58,961 nt of DNA from Streptomyces netropsis (GTDB lineage: Bacteria; Actinomycetota; Actinomycetes; Streptomycetales; Streptomycetaceae). The stretch is taken from contig NZ_JACHJG010000022.1 in the NCBI RefSeq assembly GCF_014203545.1, positions 1-58,961 on the forward strand. Direction: 5' to 3'. The number at the start of each line of letters is the position of its first letter. Positions within the stretch are counted from its first letter, which is position 1. Below the pieces are notes generated by a model. It saw only the letters and a program-made list of their open reading frames with translations. It ran no database searches and was not told where the DNA came from. The position numbers and the translations under genes are program-made. This document shows, piece after piece, positions 8,708-16,509 of this stretch.

Positions 8708-9349
8708 TCAGTAGTACCGCGGCCCGGAGTCCGTGGCCCGCACCGGCTGGGCGTACCCCGACGGCTCCTTCCCCTTCATGACGACCTCGCAGCGGTACTT
8801 GGACTGGACACCGAGCGGTGCCGCCACGGCCTTGGGGATGTCATTGCAGAGGGCGTGATCGATGCTGTCGCGATAGTTGCCGTAGAGGAGGCGGGCGACA
8901 CCGTCACGGGTGAGGATCCCCTGGCGCGGGGTCGCCGTGTACTCCACCAAGTTGTTCGAGAAGGAGGACTTGCCGCCGATGCTCACATTCCACTCCACCT
9001 TGACGTCTTCAAAGGTGGTGGTGCAGGTCGCCTGCGTTCCGCTCTTCGACCCCAGGTCCTTGGGGCACTCGGCGGTGATCTTTCCCGTCGCATTCGCCAT
9101 GCTCTGAGTCTTGCGGCGCAACTCGTACGCCAGGTTCTCGCTGAATGCGGCATCGGCGGCCGGGGAAGGCTTCAGCTCCCCCTCCGGCATGGGCGCCGGC
9201 TTGTCCAGCCTCTGCGGAAGCACGGTATGGGTCGACTTCGGCTTGGCACCGTCGTCCTTGCCGGACCCACCGTCCGAGCAACCGGTGGCCACCAGGCATA
9301 CGGCACTGACTACGACGACTGACACGTTCTTTATTCGCACGGCGGTCAC
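8708..9349 (-). CDS. DUF4333-type lipoprotein
   Basis: 213 aa. Signal peptide with lipobox LVATGC (modified Cys 24), a Lys/Pro-rich linker, then a domain with C-x-n-C pattern (ITAECPKDLGSKSGTQATCTTT) like DUF4333 and similar actinobacterial lipoproteins of unknown function. It is exported and lipid-anchored outside the membrane. GTG start at 9349 lies one base after the stop of the zinc-ribbon gene, so the two are probably coupled, in an operon that begins with the RsbW-like ATPase at 10006. Confidence 0.75.
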   Translation of the reverse strand: MTAVRIKNVSVVVVSAVCLVATGCSDGGSGKDDGAKPKSTHTVLPQRLDKPAPMPEGELKPSPAADAAFSENLAYELRRKTQSMANATGKITAECPKDLGSKSGTQATCTTTFEDVKVEWNVSIGGKSSFSNNLVEYTATPRQGILTRDGVARLLYGNYRDSIDHALCNDIPKAVAAPLGVQSKYRCEVVMKGKEPSGYAQPVRATDSGPRYY

Positions 9350-9350
9350 C

Positions 9351-9587
9351 CTACCCAGGGAGCAACCGGTGTCGAATGCGCTGCCACACCTGCCGGGCCG
9401 CCGCCCTGTCCGCCGCCGAACGGGCGTGATCGGAGGGAGTCACCGTCTGCGGCAGCTCCGGCGGCCGCAGAGCCCCGTAGTCCGTGAACCGCCGCGTACC
9501 GCACTCCACGCATCGGGCTTCGCCTCCGGTGTGCGTCCAGCCCGCATGGTGCACGCACGGGCGCACGAGCCGCCCGATGGCCCTCAT
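9351..9587 (-). CDS. Small zinc-ribbon protein
   Basis: 78 aa. Contains C11-x2-H-H and a CVECG knuckle around residues 33-37, a likely zinc site (C-x-H...C-x2-C), and a basic C-terminus (RQVWQRIRHRLLPG). Such short proteins are common in Streptomyces next to HATPase and XRE/DUF397 genes; function unknown. The ATG at 9587 overlaps the ATPase stop (ATGA), which supports this start and translational coupling. Longer in-frame extensions upstream overlap the ATPase gene and are rejected. Confidence 0.65.
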   Translation of the reverse strand: MRAIGRLVRPCVHHAGWTHTGGEARCVECGTRRFTDYGALRPPELPQTVTPSDHARSAADRAAARQVWQRIRHRLLPG

Positions 9588-10006
9588 GCCTTCCCCTTGG
9601 GCGGGGCGCACGCGAACTCGCACCACACCACTTTTCCGGGGTCCCGCTCCCCGACCCCCCAGGTGTCCGCCAGCGCGTCCACGAGCATCAGCCCTCGGCC
9701 GCGCTCCTCGGCGGCCGTCGTCGTGCGGGCCATGGGGCGTCCGTCGCCGCTGTCGTGCATTTCCAGCCGCACGACGTAGTCGTCGAGGAGCCACATGTGG
9801 AGCAGGAACCCCCGCCCGACCGGCACCCCGTGCAGCAGGGCATTCGTGGCCAACTCGCTCACGCAGAGCAACACGTCTTCGGCTCTGCCTGTGAGGTTCC
9901 AACGCTCCAGCGTCTTGCGGCCGAAGTCTCTGGCCATGGGTACGGATCTGGGGGTACGGCGGTAGAACCGCTTGTGGAAGTAGGGGAGTTGAGTCGCGTC
10001 GTTCAT
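9584..10006 (-). CDS. RsbW/SpoIIAB-like ATP-binding protein (HATPase_c_2)
   Basis: 140 aa single GHKL ATPase domain: N box ELATNALLHG (N55), G1 box DSGDG at 85-89, G2 box ERGRGLML at 101-108. No transmembrane or phospho-acceptor region. Family members act as anti-sigma kinases or partner-regulators; in Streptomyces many sit next to XRE/DUF397 pairs of the abaA/whiJ type, as here. First gene of a three-gene minus-strand operon (zinc ribbon, lipoprotein). The start ATG 10006 has no clear ribosome site and may be close to the transcript start. It is divergent from the XRE gene, with a palindrome at 10052-10074 between them. Confidence 0.8.
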   Translation of the reverse strand: MNDATQLPYFHKRFYRRTPRSVPMARDFGRKTLERWNLTGRAEDVLLCVSELATNALLHGVPVGRGFLLHMWLLDDYVVRLEMHDSGDGRPMARTTTAAEERGRGLMLVDALADTWGVGERDPGKVVWCEFACAPPKGKA

Positions 10007-10051
10007 GCGACCACGGTCGCAGTGGGTAACTAGAGTGGACCAGTGCGTCAG

Positions 10052-10074
10052 CCCGTACAGATTTTTTGTACGGG
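10052..10074. promoter_or_regulatory. Palindromic operator candidate between divergent ATPase and XRE genes
   Basis: Perfect inverted repeat CCCGTACA-N7-TGTACGGG in the 112-nt divergent region. It is 46 nt from the ATPase start and 45 nt from the XRE start. The core CGTACA-N7-TGTACG recurs at 13372-13390 upstream of the second DUF397 gene. Likely binding site of an XRE protein of this block; that is inferred from placement. Confidence 0.5.
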
Positions 10075-10118
10075 TTCCACGCCGGTCATTTGCACCCATG
10101 GGTGGGGAGTTGGTCTCC

Positions 10119-10943
10119 ATGCAGACCCGCAGGAACACCAAGAAGCAGGGCACATCGCTGCGGCTGGTCGGGGCGCTGGTCGCCCTCTTCCGCGCGAACG
10201 CGAACTTCACCCAGCACAGCCTCAGTGAGCGCTTGTGCATCCACGAGGAGACGATCGCGTCGATCGAGCAGGGGCGGAGGCGACTGCTGCCGGATATGGC
10301 GGATGAGCTGGATCGGGTCCTGGAGACAGGGGGTGCGTTGGCGGTTGCCGTGGAGCACTTGCCGGAGCGGGAGAAGTATCCGGTCTGGGCTGAGGCATAC
10401 ATGGCTCATGAGAAGGAGGCCATCGCACTCTCCTGGTACGAGAACCAAGTCGTGCCCGGACTACTACAGACCGAGGGGTACGCCCGCGCCACCTTCCAAA
10501 CCACCGTTCCTCCACTCACCGAGGATGAGAGGGAGCTGCGCGTCGCAGCCCGCCTGGAACGCCAAGTGGTACTGCACCGCAATCCACCGGTGCGCGTCAG
10601 CTTCGTCATCTCCGAGGCCGCCCTCATCAGTCACCTAGGCGGGCAGGAGGTCATGAGGGAGCAGCTCCGCCATCTACGCGACTGCGCAGATCTCGACGGT
10701 GTCTCGATCCAGGCCATGCCACTCAACAGCGAGACGCATGCCGGGCTCTCCGGCCCCTTCATCCTCCTGGAGACCCCCGAGTATCAGCAGTTCGCCTACA
10801 CCGAGACACAGCTCGGCAGCCAGCTCATTTCCGACTCCGACGGAGTCAGCACCCTTGCAGGGAAATATGGAATGCTGCGTACGCAGGCTCTCAACCTCAA
10901 GGAGACACAAAGCCTGTTGGACGGGCTACTAGGAGAGACATGA
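10119..10943 (+). CDS. XRE-family regulator with DUF5753 (Scr1 type), partner of DUF397
   Basis: 274 aa. Helix-turn-helix at about 17-60 (SLSERLCIHEETIASIEQGRRRL) and a C-terminal DUF5753 domain from about 85 (SWYENQVVPGLLQTEGYARA ... AALISHLGGQEVM). ATG 10119 has GGGGAG nine bases upstream; an in-frame ATG 21 bases earlier is possible. The stop overlaps the DUF397 start by four bases, the standard arrangement for these pairs, which regulate development and antibiotic production in Streptomyces and have been compared with toxin-antitoxin systems. Probably binds the palindrome upstream and autoregulates. Confidence 0.85.
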   Translation: MQTRRNTKKQGTSLRLVGALVALFRANANFTQHSLSERLCIHEETIASIEQGRRRLLPDMADELDRVLETGGALAVAVEHLPEREKYPVWAEAYMAHEKEAIALSWYENQVVPGLLQTEGYARATFQTTVPPLTEDERELRVAARLERQVVLHRNPPVRVSFVISEAALISHLGGQEVMREQLRHLRDCADLDGVSIQAMPLNSETHAGLSGPFILLETPEYQQFAYTETQLGSQLISDSDGVSTLAGKYGMLRTQALNLKETQSLLDGLLGET

Positions 10944-11182
10944 ACGATCCGACGTGGTTGAAGTCGAGCTACAGCGGCGATGAAGGCGGCGCCTGCATCG
11001 AAGTCGCTTACGCCTGGCGCAAGTCCAGCTACAGCACCGAGCAAGGCGGGGCCTGCGTCGAAGTCGCCACCCTCCCCACCGCCATCCACGTCCGCGACTC
11101 CAAGGTCCCCGACGGCCCCCGTCTGACCCTCTCCCCCGAGGCCTGGGCGGCCTTCACGGCCTTCGCTCGTACCGCCGACTAA
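10940..11182 (+). CDS. DUF397 protein with internally duplicated N-terminal motif
   Basis: 80 aa. DUF397 proteins normally carry one W-x-KSSYS...GG-C-VEVA motif; here it occurs twice in tandem, residues 6-23 (WLKSSYSGDEGGACIEVA) and 26-43 (WRKSSYSTEQGGACVEVA), a 20-residue (60-bp) duplication. The remainder (VRDSKVPDGP ... SPEAWAAFTAFA) is a normal DUF397 end. ATG 10940 overlaps the XRE stop (ATGA). The partner relationship with the XRE protein is known for the family; the duplication is unusual. Confidence 0.85.
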   Translation: MNDPTWLKSSYSGDEGGACIEVAYAWRKSSYSTEQGGACVEVATLPTAIHVRDSKVPDGPRLTLSPEAWAAFTAFARTAD

Positions 11183-11681
11183 GCACCCCGTAGGCCAAGC
11201 GGCCCAGACGCCGCACGCCGAGTGGAGTAGACGGCGGTCCCCCAGGCATACGGACCCACGCCGACGGCATGTCACACCGCGTGAGCCCCCGGGCGTGAGG
11301 CGCGCCCCGGTGCACCCGATCCGCCCCTCACGGTGAATCGCACGGCGACAAGGCGGGCTGCGACACTGCGCCCCTACGGCAAAAGAGTGGCTCTGGCCTG
11401 CTGTTTTTAGCCCACTAGCATGATCTTTAAGCCTGCCCGTGAGGGCTCATTCGGCATGAGGCAATAGATCAACATCTTGCTTGGGAGTGCCCTTCCTGCC
11501 AACCGTCAGCCATCCGGTGCGCCATCTGCCAGCTGGCACATTGCGCGGGCGAGGTGCCACCTCCCCGACAGGACCCTCCCGGTGGCGCCCGAGCCACTTG
11601 CCGGAGGGCTGACAACGACCACACACTGATTTCGTCAGGGCAGTCTCTGATTGCCTGTCCTGCGGGGAAGGACCAGCGATC
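11183..11681. other. Intergenic region upstream of the second XRE gene
   Basis: 499 nt with no supported gene on either strand; codon bias is absent in the possible frames. It is less GC-rich than its surroundings around 11390-11480 and must hold the promoter of the XRE gene at 11682, which has GGGGAAGGA before its GTG. No clear -35/-10 pair, repeat or RNA gene was found. Confidence 0.4.
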
Positions 11682-12578
11682 GTGGCTACTCCGGGCGCCG
11701 TGGTACAGCGGCGGCAACTGCGCACCGAGCTCAAGAAGGCCCGCACCAAGGCCGGACTCACTCAGCTGGAAGTGGCTGCCAGGATGGACTGGAGCCCCTC
11801 CAAGCTGATCAGGATCGAAGCCGGCCAGGTGGGCATCTCCACCAACGACCTACGGGCGCTGCTCCACGAGTACGGGATCAACGACCAGCAGCGTCTGGAC
11901 TACTTCCTGGAACTGGCCCGCGCCAGCAGGAAAATGCCGTACCGGGAGTACCGGGGGCTGCTGTCCAAGCCCTACATGGACCTGCTGTCGTACGAAGTCG
12001 CCGCAAGCATCGTCCGTTCCTTCGAGCCTCTGGTGATTCCCGGTCTGCTCCAGATCGAGGAGTACACGCGGGCGACGAGCCTCGCCTTCGCCCCGCACCT
12101 CACAGGAGATCGACTGGACCGTGCGGTCGAAGCCAGGCTCCAGCGACAGGAGTTGCTGGACAGCGAGCACCGGCCCGAGTTCTTCTTCATCATCGATGAA
12201 GCGGCGATCCATCGATGGACCGGCGGCCCGGGCGTCATGAAGAGTCAGCTGCTCCACCTCAAGGAGATGGCGACCCGCCCTGGAATTTCCATTCAGATCG
12301 TCCCCTTCAGCGTCGGCGCCCACGTCGGCTTGCAAGGATCGTTCGTCCTTCTCGAATTCAACGGAGAGATGGACGACATTCTCTACCTGGAGAAGACGTC
12401 GGGGGACTCCGTCTTCAGCGATGACACTGAAGCGACCAGCCGCTATCTGGAAACCTTCTGGGCACTGGAGGCTCAGGCCCCTCGCGAAGACCTACCCCAT
12501 TTGATCGACCGGGCGATCGACGGAATGAATGGAGTCCCGGAAGCCAGGCCCTCGGTGGAAGTGAGCGTAGAGGCGTAG
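11682..12578 (+). CDS. XRE-family regulator with DUF5753 domain, without adjacent DUF397
   Basis: 298 aa. HTH at about 12-70 (RTELKKARTKAGLTQLEVAARMDWSPSKLIRIEAG, in part) and DUF5753 from about 100 (SYEVAASIVRSFEPLVIPGLLQIEEYTRA ... GGPGVMKSQLLHL). GTG 11682 follows AAGGA. It is diverged from the XRE protein at 10119 and is not followed by a DUF397 frame; the nearest DUF397 gene lies 1 kb downstream beyond two small membrane genes. Whether they form a split pair is open. Confidence 0.85.
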   Translation: MATPGAVVQRRQLRTELKKARTKAGLTQLEVAARMDWSPSKLIRIEAGQVGISTNDLRALLHEYGINDQQRLDYFLELARASRKMPYREYRGLLSKPYMDLLSYEVAASIVRSFEPLVIPGLLQIEEYTRATSLAFAPHLTGDRLDRAVEARLQRQELLDSEHRPEFFFIIDEAAIHRWTGGPGVMKSQLLHLKEMATRPGISIQIVPFSVGAHVGLQGSFVLLEFNGEMDDILYLEKTSGDSVFSDDTEATSRYLETFWALEAQAPREDLPHLIDRAIDGMNGVPEARPSVEVSVEA

Positions 12579-12715
12579 GAGAGGCCGTCTCCCGCGTCTA
12601 CAGCAGTAGGTTGATTCGGAGCGATTCGTGAACAGCATAGTCAGCCCTGCCGCGCCCTGCTTCACGCGCGGCGGAGCAGCACACCTACGGGGACGTACAA
12701 ACGAGTTGCGGAACC

Positions 12716-13093
12716 ATGGCCGGCCGTAGCGATCGGCCGAGCCCTCGCCGACGCCAGAACCCTGACGACTCGTCCAGCGCCTGGGACATCGCCGTCATCG
12801 TCCTGCGGGAGATCGTGACGGACTCCCGCAGGACACGAAATCTGATCCTGCTCGTCATCAGCGTGCTGTTGAGCGCCGGAGCGTTGGTGACCGTGGCCCT
12901 TCTGCTGATACCGAACCCCTCGGCCTGGCTCACGGCGGCCGGGTGCTGCGCGGGCACCACCGCGGTCGCGGCAGCCAGCCGTCGACGTCAGCCGCGCGCT
13001 TCCCGCAGATCGTCGCTCACCGGGTCGAGCCCGCGCGGCGTGGGGCCCGCGAACTCGTCGAACGAGGGCGAGCCAAGCGATACGCCCAGCTGA
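12716..13093 (+). CDS. Small membrane protein, unknown function
   Basis: 125 aa. Basic N-terminus, two predicted membrane segments at about 43-64 (LILLVISVLLSAGALVTVALLL) and 70-90, then a basic, Ser/Arg-rich low-complexity tail. No domain recognised. ATG 12716 has only a weak ribosome site. A half-site CGTACAAAC resembling the palindrome of this block lies 24 bases upstream. The 3' end overlaps the convergent gene at 13017-13289 by 77 bp, which leaves the C-terminal tail doubtful. Confidence 0.5.
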   Translation: MAGRSDRPSPRRRQNPDDSSSAWDIAVIVLREIVTDSRRTRNLILLVISVLLSAGALVTVALLLIPNPSAWLTAAGCCAGTTAVAAASRRRQPRASRRSSLTGSSPRGVGPANSSNEGEPSDTPS

Positions 13094-13289
13094 GCAGGGA
13101 CGGCGCCACCCACCCTGCCGCGACAACCACCGCCCCGGAGGCCAGTACGTGCACCAGCACGGACCCTCCGGTGGCGGCCGCGATCAAGGCTCCGAAGCCC
13201 GTCGCGGCAATGCCGGCAGCCAGTATGTACACGTACCACAAGGCTCGCCTGGCGCCTCGAGACGGACCGGCCGAGGTCGAGTTCCCCAT
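13017..13289 (-). CDS. Small membrane protein, unknown function
   Basis: 90 aa with two hydrophobic segments (about 16-40, ALWYVYILAAGIAATGFGAL; and 45-68) and a short basic tail. ATG 13289 has a good ribosome site (GAGGAGA, five bases away), better than the longer in-frame alternative. It converges on, and overlaps, the membrane-protein gene at 12716. Its upstream region contains the second CGTACA-N7-TGTACG palindrome, 83 nt from the start, so it may be under the same regulator as the DUF397 gene on the other side. Confidence 0.5.
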   Translation of the reverse strand: MGNSTSAGPSRGARRALWYVYILAAGIAATGFGALIAAATGGSVLVHVLASGAVVVAAGWVAPSLLSWAYRLARPRSTSSRAPRRAGSTR

Positions 13290-13371
13290 GACGTCTCCTC
13301 TGCCACACACAGTCGGGGCCGGGCCTAACTCAGATTAGGGGATGTACCGCACCGTCGGAACGGCACTCGGC

Positions 13372-13390
13372 CGTACAAACAGCGTGTACG
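13372..13390. promoter_or_regulatory. Second CGTACA-N7-TGTACG palindrome
   Basis: Inverted repeat CGTACA-N7-TGTACG, identical in half-sites and spacing to the one at 10054-10072. It lies in the divergent region between the membrane-protein gene (start 13289) and the DUF397 gene (start 13576). An AT-rich TATAAT box is present at 13446-13451, about 55 bases downstream, oriented toward the DUF397 gene, though I see no convincing -35 at the right distance. Confidence 0.5.
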
Positions 13391-13575
13391 ACCCCGGCGC
13401 GCACAGTCCGCAGCACATACGAGCAAATGCCGAATTTCCCAGATATATAATTGCATTCCGACCCACCCTTCCCTGATCACCAATTACTTGCCAACCTGGT
13501 GGAGATAGCAGGGGAGCGGGCCGCGACTCTCCCCGACCAGAAACCCGTGGGCGGCCGAGCGGAGGGGAGATTCGC

Positions 13576-13776
13576 GTGGGCGATCAGAATATTCGGCCAC
13601 ATTGGCGCAGGAGCAGTTTTTCCACCGCCGGCGTCGACAACTGCGTCGAAGTCGCCTTCGTCGATCACGAGGTGTGGGTACGCGACTCGCACTTCGTCCA
13701 CCTGCCCGCCCTCTCCTTCACCCCACGCACCTGGAGTGAATTCCTCGCCGAGTTAGGGTCACCAACCACCCCCTGA
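13576..13776 (+). CDS. DUF397 protein (stand-alone, contains a TTA codon)
   Basis: 66 aa. Diverged DUF397: W10-RRSSFSTAGVDNCVEVA followed by VWVRDSHFVHLP and FTPRTWSEFLAEL. GTG 13576 has GGAGGGGAG upstream. The leucine at residue 60 (AELGS) is TTA, a rare Streptomyces codon read by the bldA tRNA, so translation may be tied to development. No XRE gene is directly adjacent; the closest are at 11682 and 10119. Confidence 0.75.
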   Translation: MGDQNIRPHWRRSSFSTAGVDNCVEVAFVDHEVWVRDSHFVHLPALSFTPRTWSEFLAELGSPTTP

Positions 13777-13900
13777 TCACAAAACAGGGAAGCAACCCAA
13801 GAGCCCCGATCGCTACCAGACGAGGCGAATTCACAGACCCGAGGCGGAAGCGCCCACCGAGACCCATAGCAACACCGAATCCGCATACCAGGCAGCGAAT

Positions 13901-13928
13901 TTGACGGGTCAACAGATGCAGGTAGCCT
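13901..13928 (+). promoter_or_regulatory. Predicted sigma-70-type promoter with palindromic -35
   Basis: TTGACG at 13901-13906 and TAGCCT at 13923-13928, spacer 16 bp, upstream of the membrane protein starting at 13988. The -35 is embedded in a perfect short palindrome TTGAC-GG-GTCAA (13901-13912), which could be a repressor site. Confidence 0.4.
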
Positions 13929-13987
13929 GCTACGTCGACTCGTCATTGATCTTGATTCGCGCAGCCGACCAACGGGGTTCATCTCTC

Positions 13988-14428
13988 ATGTCCGCACCGC
14001 CGCCCTATCAGTACCAGCCGCCGCATCAGCCGATGCACCAGCCGCAGCCCCCGTCCCCGCAGCGGAGCCCGCTACGGGGGCTGATCACCGCCCTCGTCAT
14101 GCTGGCGGTCTTCGGCGGCGTCGGCTGGTACGTCTGGGACTACAACACCGACCCCAACGGCGGTAAGGCCAAGAAGGAGGCCGACCGGGTCGCGCGGGTC
14201 GAGGAGGCCAAGGAGCACAACCCGAAGATCGGCGACTGCGTCAAGGTCCAGGATCCGCACGGCAAGCCGGTGCCGACGATCGTCGACTGCGGCTCCCCCG
14301 AGGCCGAGTACAAGACGGGCGCCATTCTGTACGGCCCCGACAAGAAGTGCGGGGCGGAGTACCAGTACGGCATTCAGTACTCGGGCCGCCGTACCGTCGA
14401 CAACACCATGTGCTTCACCAAGCTCTGA
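13988..14428 (+). CDS. Single-pass membrane protein with cysteine-rich extracytoplasmic domain (LppU-like)
   Basis: 146 aa. Proline/glutamine-rich cytoplasmic N-terminus (PPPYQYQPPHQPMHQPQ), one membrane segment at about 32-50, then an outer domain with four cysteines in the pattern GDCVKV, VDCGSP, KKCGAE, NTMCFT, like actinobacterial LppU/SCO3897-type proteins of unknown function. ATG 13988 was chosen because residues upstream overlap the promoter. No operon partner. Confidence 0.7.
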   Translation: MSAPPPYQYQPPHQPMHQPQPPSPQRSPLRGLITALVMLAVFGGVGWYVWDYNTDPNGGKAKKEADRVARVEEAKEHNPKIGDCVKVQDPHGKPVPTIVDCGSPEAEYKTGAILYGPDKKCGAEYQYGIQYSGRRTVDNTMCFTKL

Positions 14429-14470
14429 TCCCCTTGCCGGGCGGTCGCCACCGCGACCGCCCCCGCCCGA

Positions 14471-15439
14471 TCAGGCGCCCGCGGCCATCGCCACCGCGTC
14501 ATCCGGCGGCAGCCAGGCGTCCCTCGCCGGACGCTCCAGCCACCCTCGTGACGCGGTCAGCTCCCGCGCGGCGCGCCGCAGCGCGTCAAGTCCCGGATGT
14601 CGCAGTCCCTTCCGCCACACCATCGCCACCGGCGACAACGGCACCGGGTCGACCAGCGGTCGCAACACCATGCCCGGGACGTCGATGAAATCGACGCTCG
14701 CCAGCACCGACCATCCCCGCTTCAGGATGACGCGGATGAACTCCTCGTCCCCCTCGATTTCCGGGAAGGGCTCGGCGACGCGAATTCCCCGCCCCTCGAA
14801 GAGCCGCTCCGCGAGGTCGGTCCACTCGACCGTCATCGGGTTTCCCGCGGCCGCGTAGAGGGTTTCTCCCGCCAGTTCCCCGAGCGGCACCTCCGGCAGC
14901 TCCGCCAGCCGGTGCTCCTCCGGCAGCAGCACGGCCATCGGCTCGTACCGCACGGGCAGGTGGTCGAGCCGGGCCCGTACCGCCGCGTCGAGGCCGGCCA
15001 CCCGGCCGAAGGAGACGTCGAGTCGTCCGGCGACGATCTCCCCCGCCGCGCCCGTCAGCCCGCTGAGGTACCGGGCGACCAACTCCTGCTCGGGGGCCGC
15101 CTCCCGGGCCGTCGTCAGAATCCGGTACGCGACGGCGAACTTGGAACCGACGTCGACCAGCAGCGGCCGTTCCTCCCGTGCGCAGGCCGCCGACAGCTCG
15201 TCGTGCGCGGCGAGGACCGCCCGCGCGTACGGCAGCAGCCGGGTGCCCTCCGCCGTGAGGGTCACCTGCCGGGTCGTACGCGCGAACAGCTCGCCGCCCA
15301 CCCGTTGTTCCAGTCGCCGGATGTCCCGGCTCAGCGCCTGCTGGGCCACGAATAACCGCGCCGCGGCCCGGGTGAAGTGCAGTTCGTCGGCGACGGCGAC
15401 GAACGCTCGCAGCAGTCGCGGCTCTATGTCGTGGGGCAC
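14471..15439 (-). CDS. LysR-family transcriptional regulator
   Basis: 322 aa. N-terminal winged HTH at 1-65 (LLRAFVAVADELHFTRAAARLFVAQQALSR, in part) and a C-terminal substrate-binding domain of about 90-300. GTG 15439 is the only start that preserves the HTH; its ribosome site is weak. Divergent from the short frame at 15524 and the ABM gene at 15742, which are its probable targets by the usual LysR arrangement; the effector is unknown. Confidence 0.85.
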   Translation of the reverse strand: MPHDIEPRLLRAFVAVADELHFTRAAARLFVAQQALSRDIRRLEQRVGGELFARTTRQVTLTAEGTRLLPYARAVLAAHDELSAACAREERPLLVDVGSKFAVAYRILTTAREAAPEQELVARYLSGLTGAAGEIVAGRLDVSFGRVAGLDAAVRARLDHLPVRYEPMAVLLPEEHRLAELPEVPLGELAGETLYAAAGNPMTVEWTDLAERLFEGRGIRVAEPFPEIEGDEEFIRVILKRGWSVLASVDFIDVPGMVLRPLVDPVPLSPVAMVWRKGLRHPGLDALRRAARELTASRGWLERPARDAWLPPDDAVAMAAGA

Positions 15440-15523
15440 GCACCGCAGTCAACAACACAGGTGCGTGAATGGCCACTGATCAGGTGTTGGACCCCCGCAT
15501 CACGCTCCGGCGAAGGTAGGGAC

Positions 15524-15688
15524 ATGCCGAACCAGAACCCCTCCCCCTTCTTCGCCGTCAGCGGCGGCACCCTGATCGCCATGGCCCGTCCGGCCACCGG
15601 CCCCGCGCCCGCCCGGAACACCCCCCGCCGCCGCCCCGGCCGCCTCACCCGCCTGCTCATGAACCGCCTTGACCTCAACCGTGGTTGA
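15524..15688 (+). CDS. Short hypothetical protein
   Basis: 54 aa, ATG preceded by AAGGTAGGGA. N-terminal part slightly hydrophobic (PFFAVSGGTLIAMA), then Pro/Arg-rich. No homology recognised. It lies between the LysR gene and the ABM gene and could be a leader peptide; the reading frame may also be chance. Confidence 0.3.
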   Translation: MPNQNPSPFFAVSGGTLIAMARPATGPAPARNTPRRRPGRLTRLLMNRLDLNRG

Positions 15689-15741
15689 TGTTTGAGGGTG
15701 GGTGCACCCGCCAGCGATCACCGCAAGGAGTCCGGCCACCC

Positions 15742-16443
15742 ATGACCACCACCCCGCGCCTCGAACTGCCCCGCATCGGCCGCCCCGACGCCGGTACCCA
15801 CCTCGTCAGTGAATGGATCGTCGGCAGCGCCGAGGGCTCCCGAACCGCCGCCGACATGGCCCTCGCCGAGTGGTCGGAGAACAAGGGCCGCGGCCCCGAC
15901 GGAGACACCGACGGATCCCTCGCCCTGCACATCTTCCTGAACACCGACGGCAGCAGCCTTCTCCACTACTCCCAGTGGACCAGCGACGAGGCCCACCTCG
16001 CCTGGGCCCGCAACCGCCGCGATGGCATGATCGGCAAACTCGACGAGGTCGTCCCCGGCATCGAGCGCCCGGGACTGCACCGCACCCGCGTCTACCGGAG
16101 CATCACGGCGGACACGACCCTCACGCCCGGCCTGATCGTCCTCGCCACCGTCGACGCCGACACCCCCGAGCGCCAGCGCTCATGGGCCGACACCGTCGTC
16201 GCCGCCCAGCAGGAGACCCCGCTCCCCGGGCTGGTCTCCGCCCACTTCCACCTCACCAAGGACGGCACCCGCGTCCTGAAGTACTCCGAGTGGTCCGACG
16301 TCGCCGCCCACGAGGCGGCCCTCCCCGTCCTGGCCGCCTCCCCCGCCTGGGGCAAGGTCCTGGAACACGCAGGAACCCGGCACCTGGGCTTCAAGCGGTA
16401 CGAGATCCACGGCTCCGTGACGCGCGACGGCGCCGGCCGCTAG
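15742..16443 (+). CDS. Protein with two antibiotic-biosynthesis-monooxygenase-like (ABM) repeats
   Basis: 233 aa. Two ferredoxin-like halves: residues about 15-110 (HLVSEWIVGSAEGSR ... LHIFLNTDGSSLLHYSQWTSDEAH) and 125-225 (VLATVDADTPERQRSW ... SAHFHLTKDGTRVLKYSEWSDVAAHEAAL). The paired LHYSQW and LKYSEW motifs show internal duplication. Such proteins are small heme-free oxygenases or oligomeric binding proteins. AAGGAG lies upstream of ATG 15742. Divergent from the LysR gene, so probably LysR-controlled. Confidence 0.75.
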   Translation: MTTTPRLELPRIGRPDAGTHLVSEWIVGSAEGSRTAADMALAEWSENKGRGPDGDTDGSLALHIFLNTDGSSLLHYSQWTSDEAHLAWARNRRDGMIGKLDEVVPGIERPGLHRTRVYRSITADTTLTPGLIVLATVDADTPERQRSWADTVVAAQQETPLPGLVSAHFHLTKDGTRVLKYSEWSDVAAHEAALPVLAASPAWGKVLEHAGTRHLGFKRYEIHGSVTRDGAGR

Positions 16444-16509
16444 GGACTGCCGCCTGCGACGGCGAGCGCCCTGCGCGGCGGTGCGCCCCCATGGTCCGCC
16501 GGACAGGCA

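Noticed and set aside
13451..13575. Plus-strand frame upstream of the DUF397 gene
   Set aside because: It continues out of frame across the DUF397 gene as a Pro/Ser-rich shadow and has no ribosome site; it starts within the AT-rich promoter.
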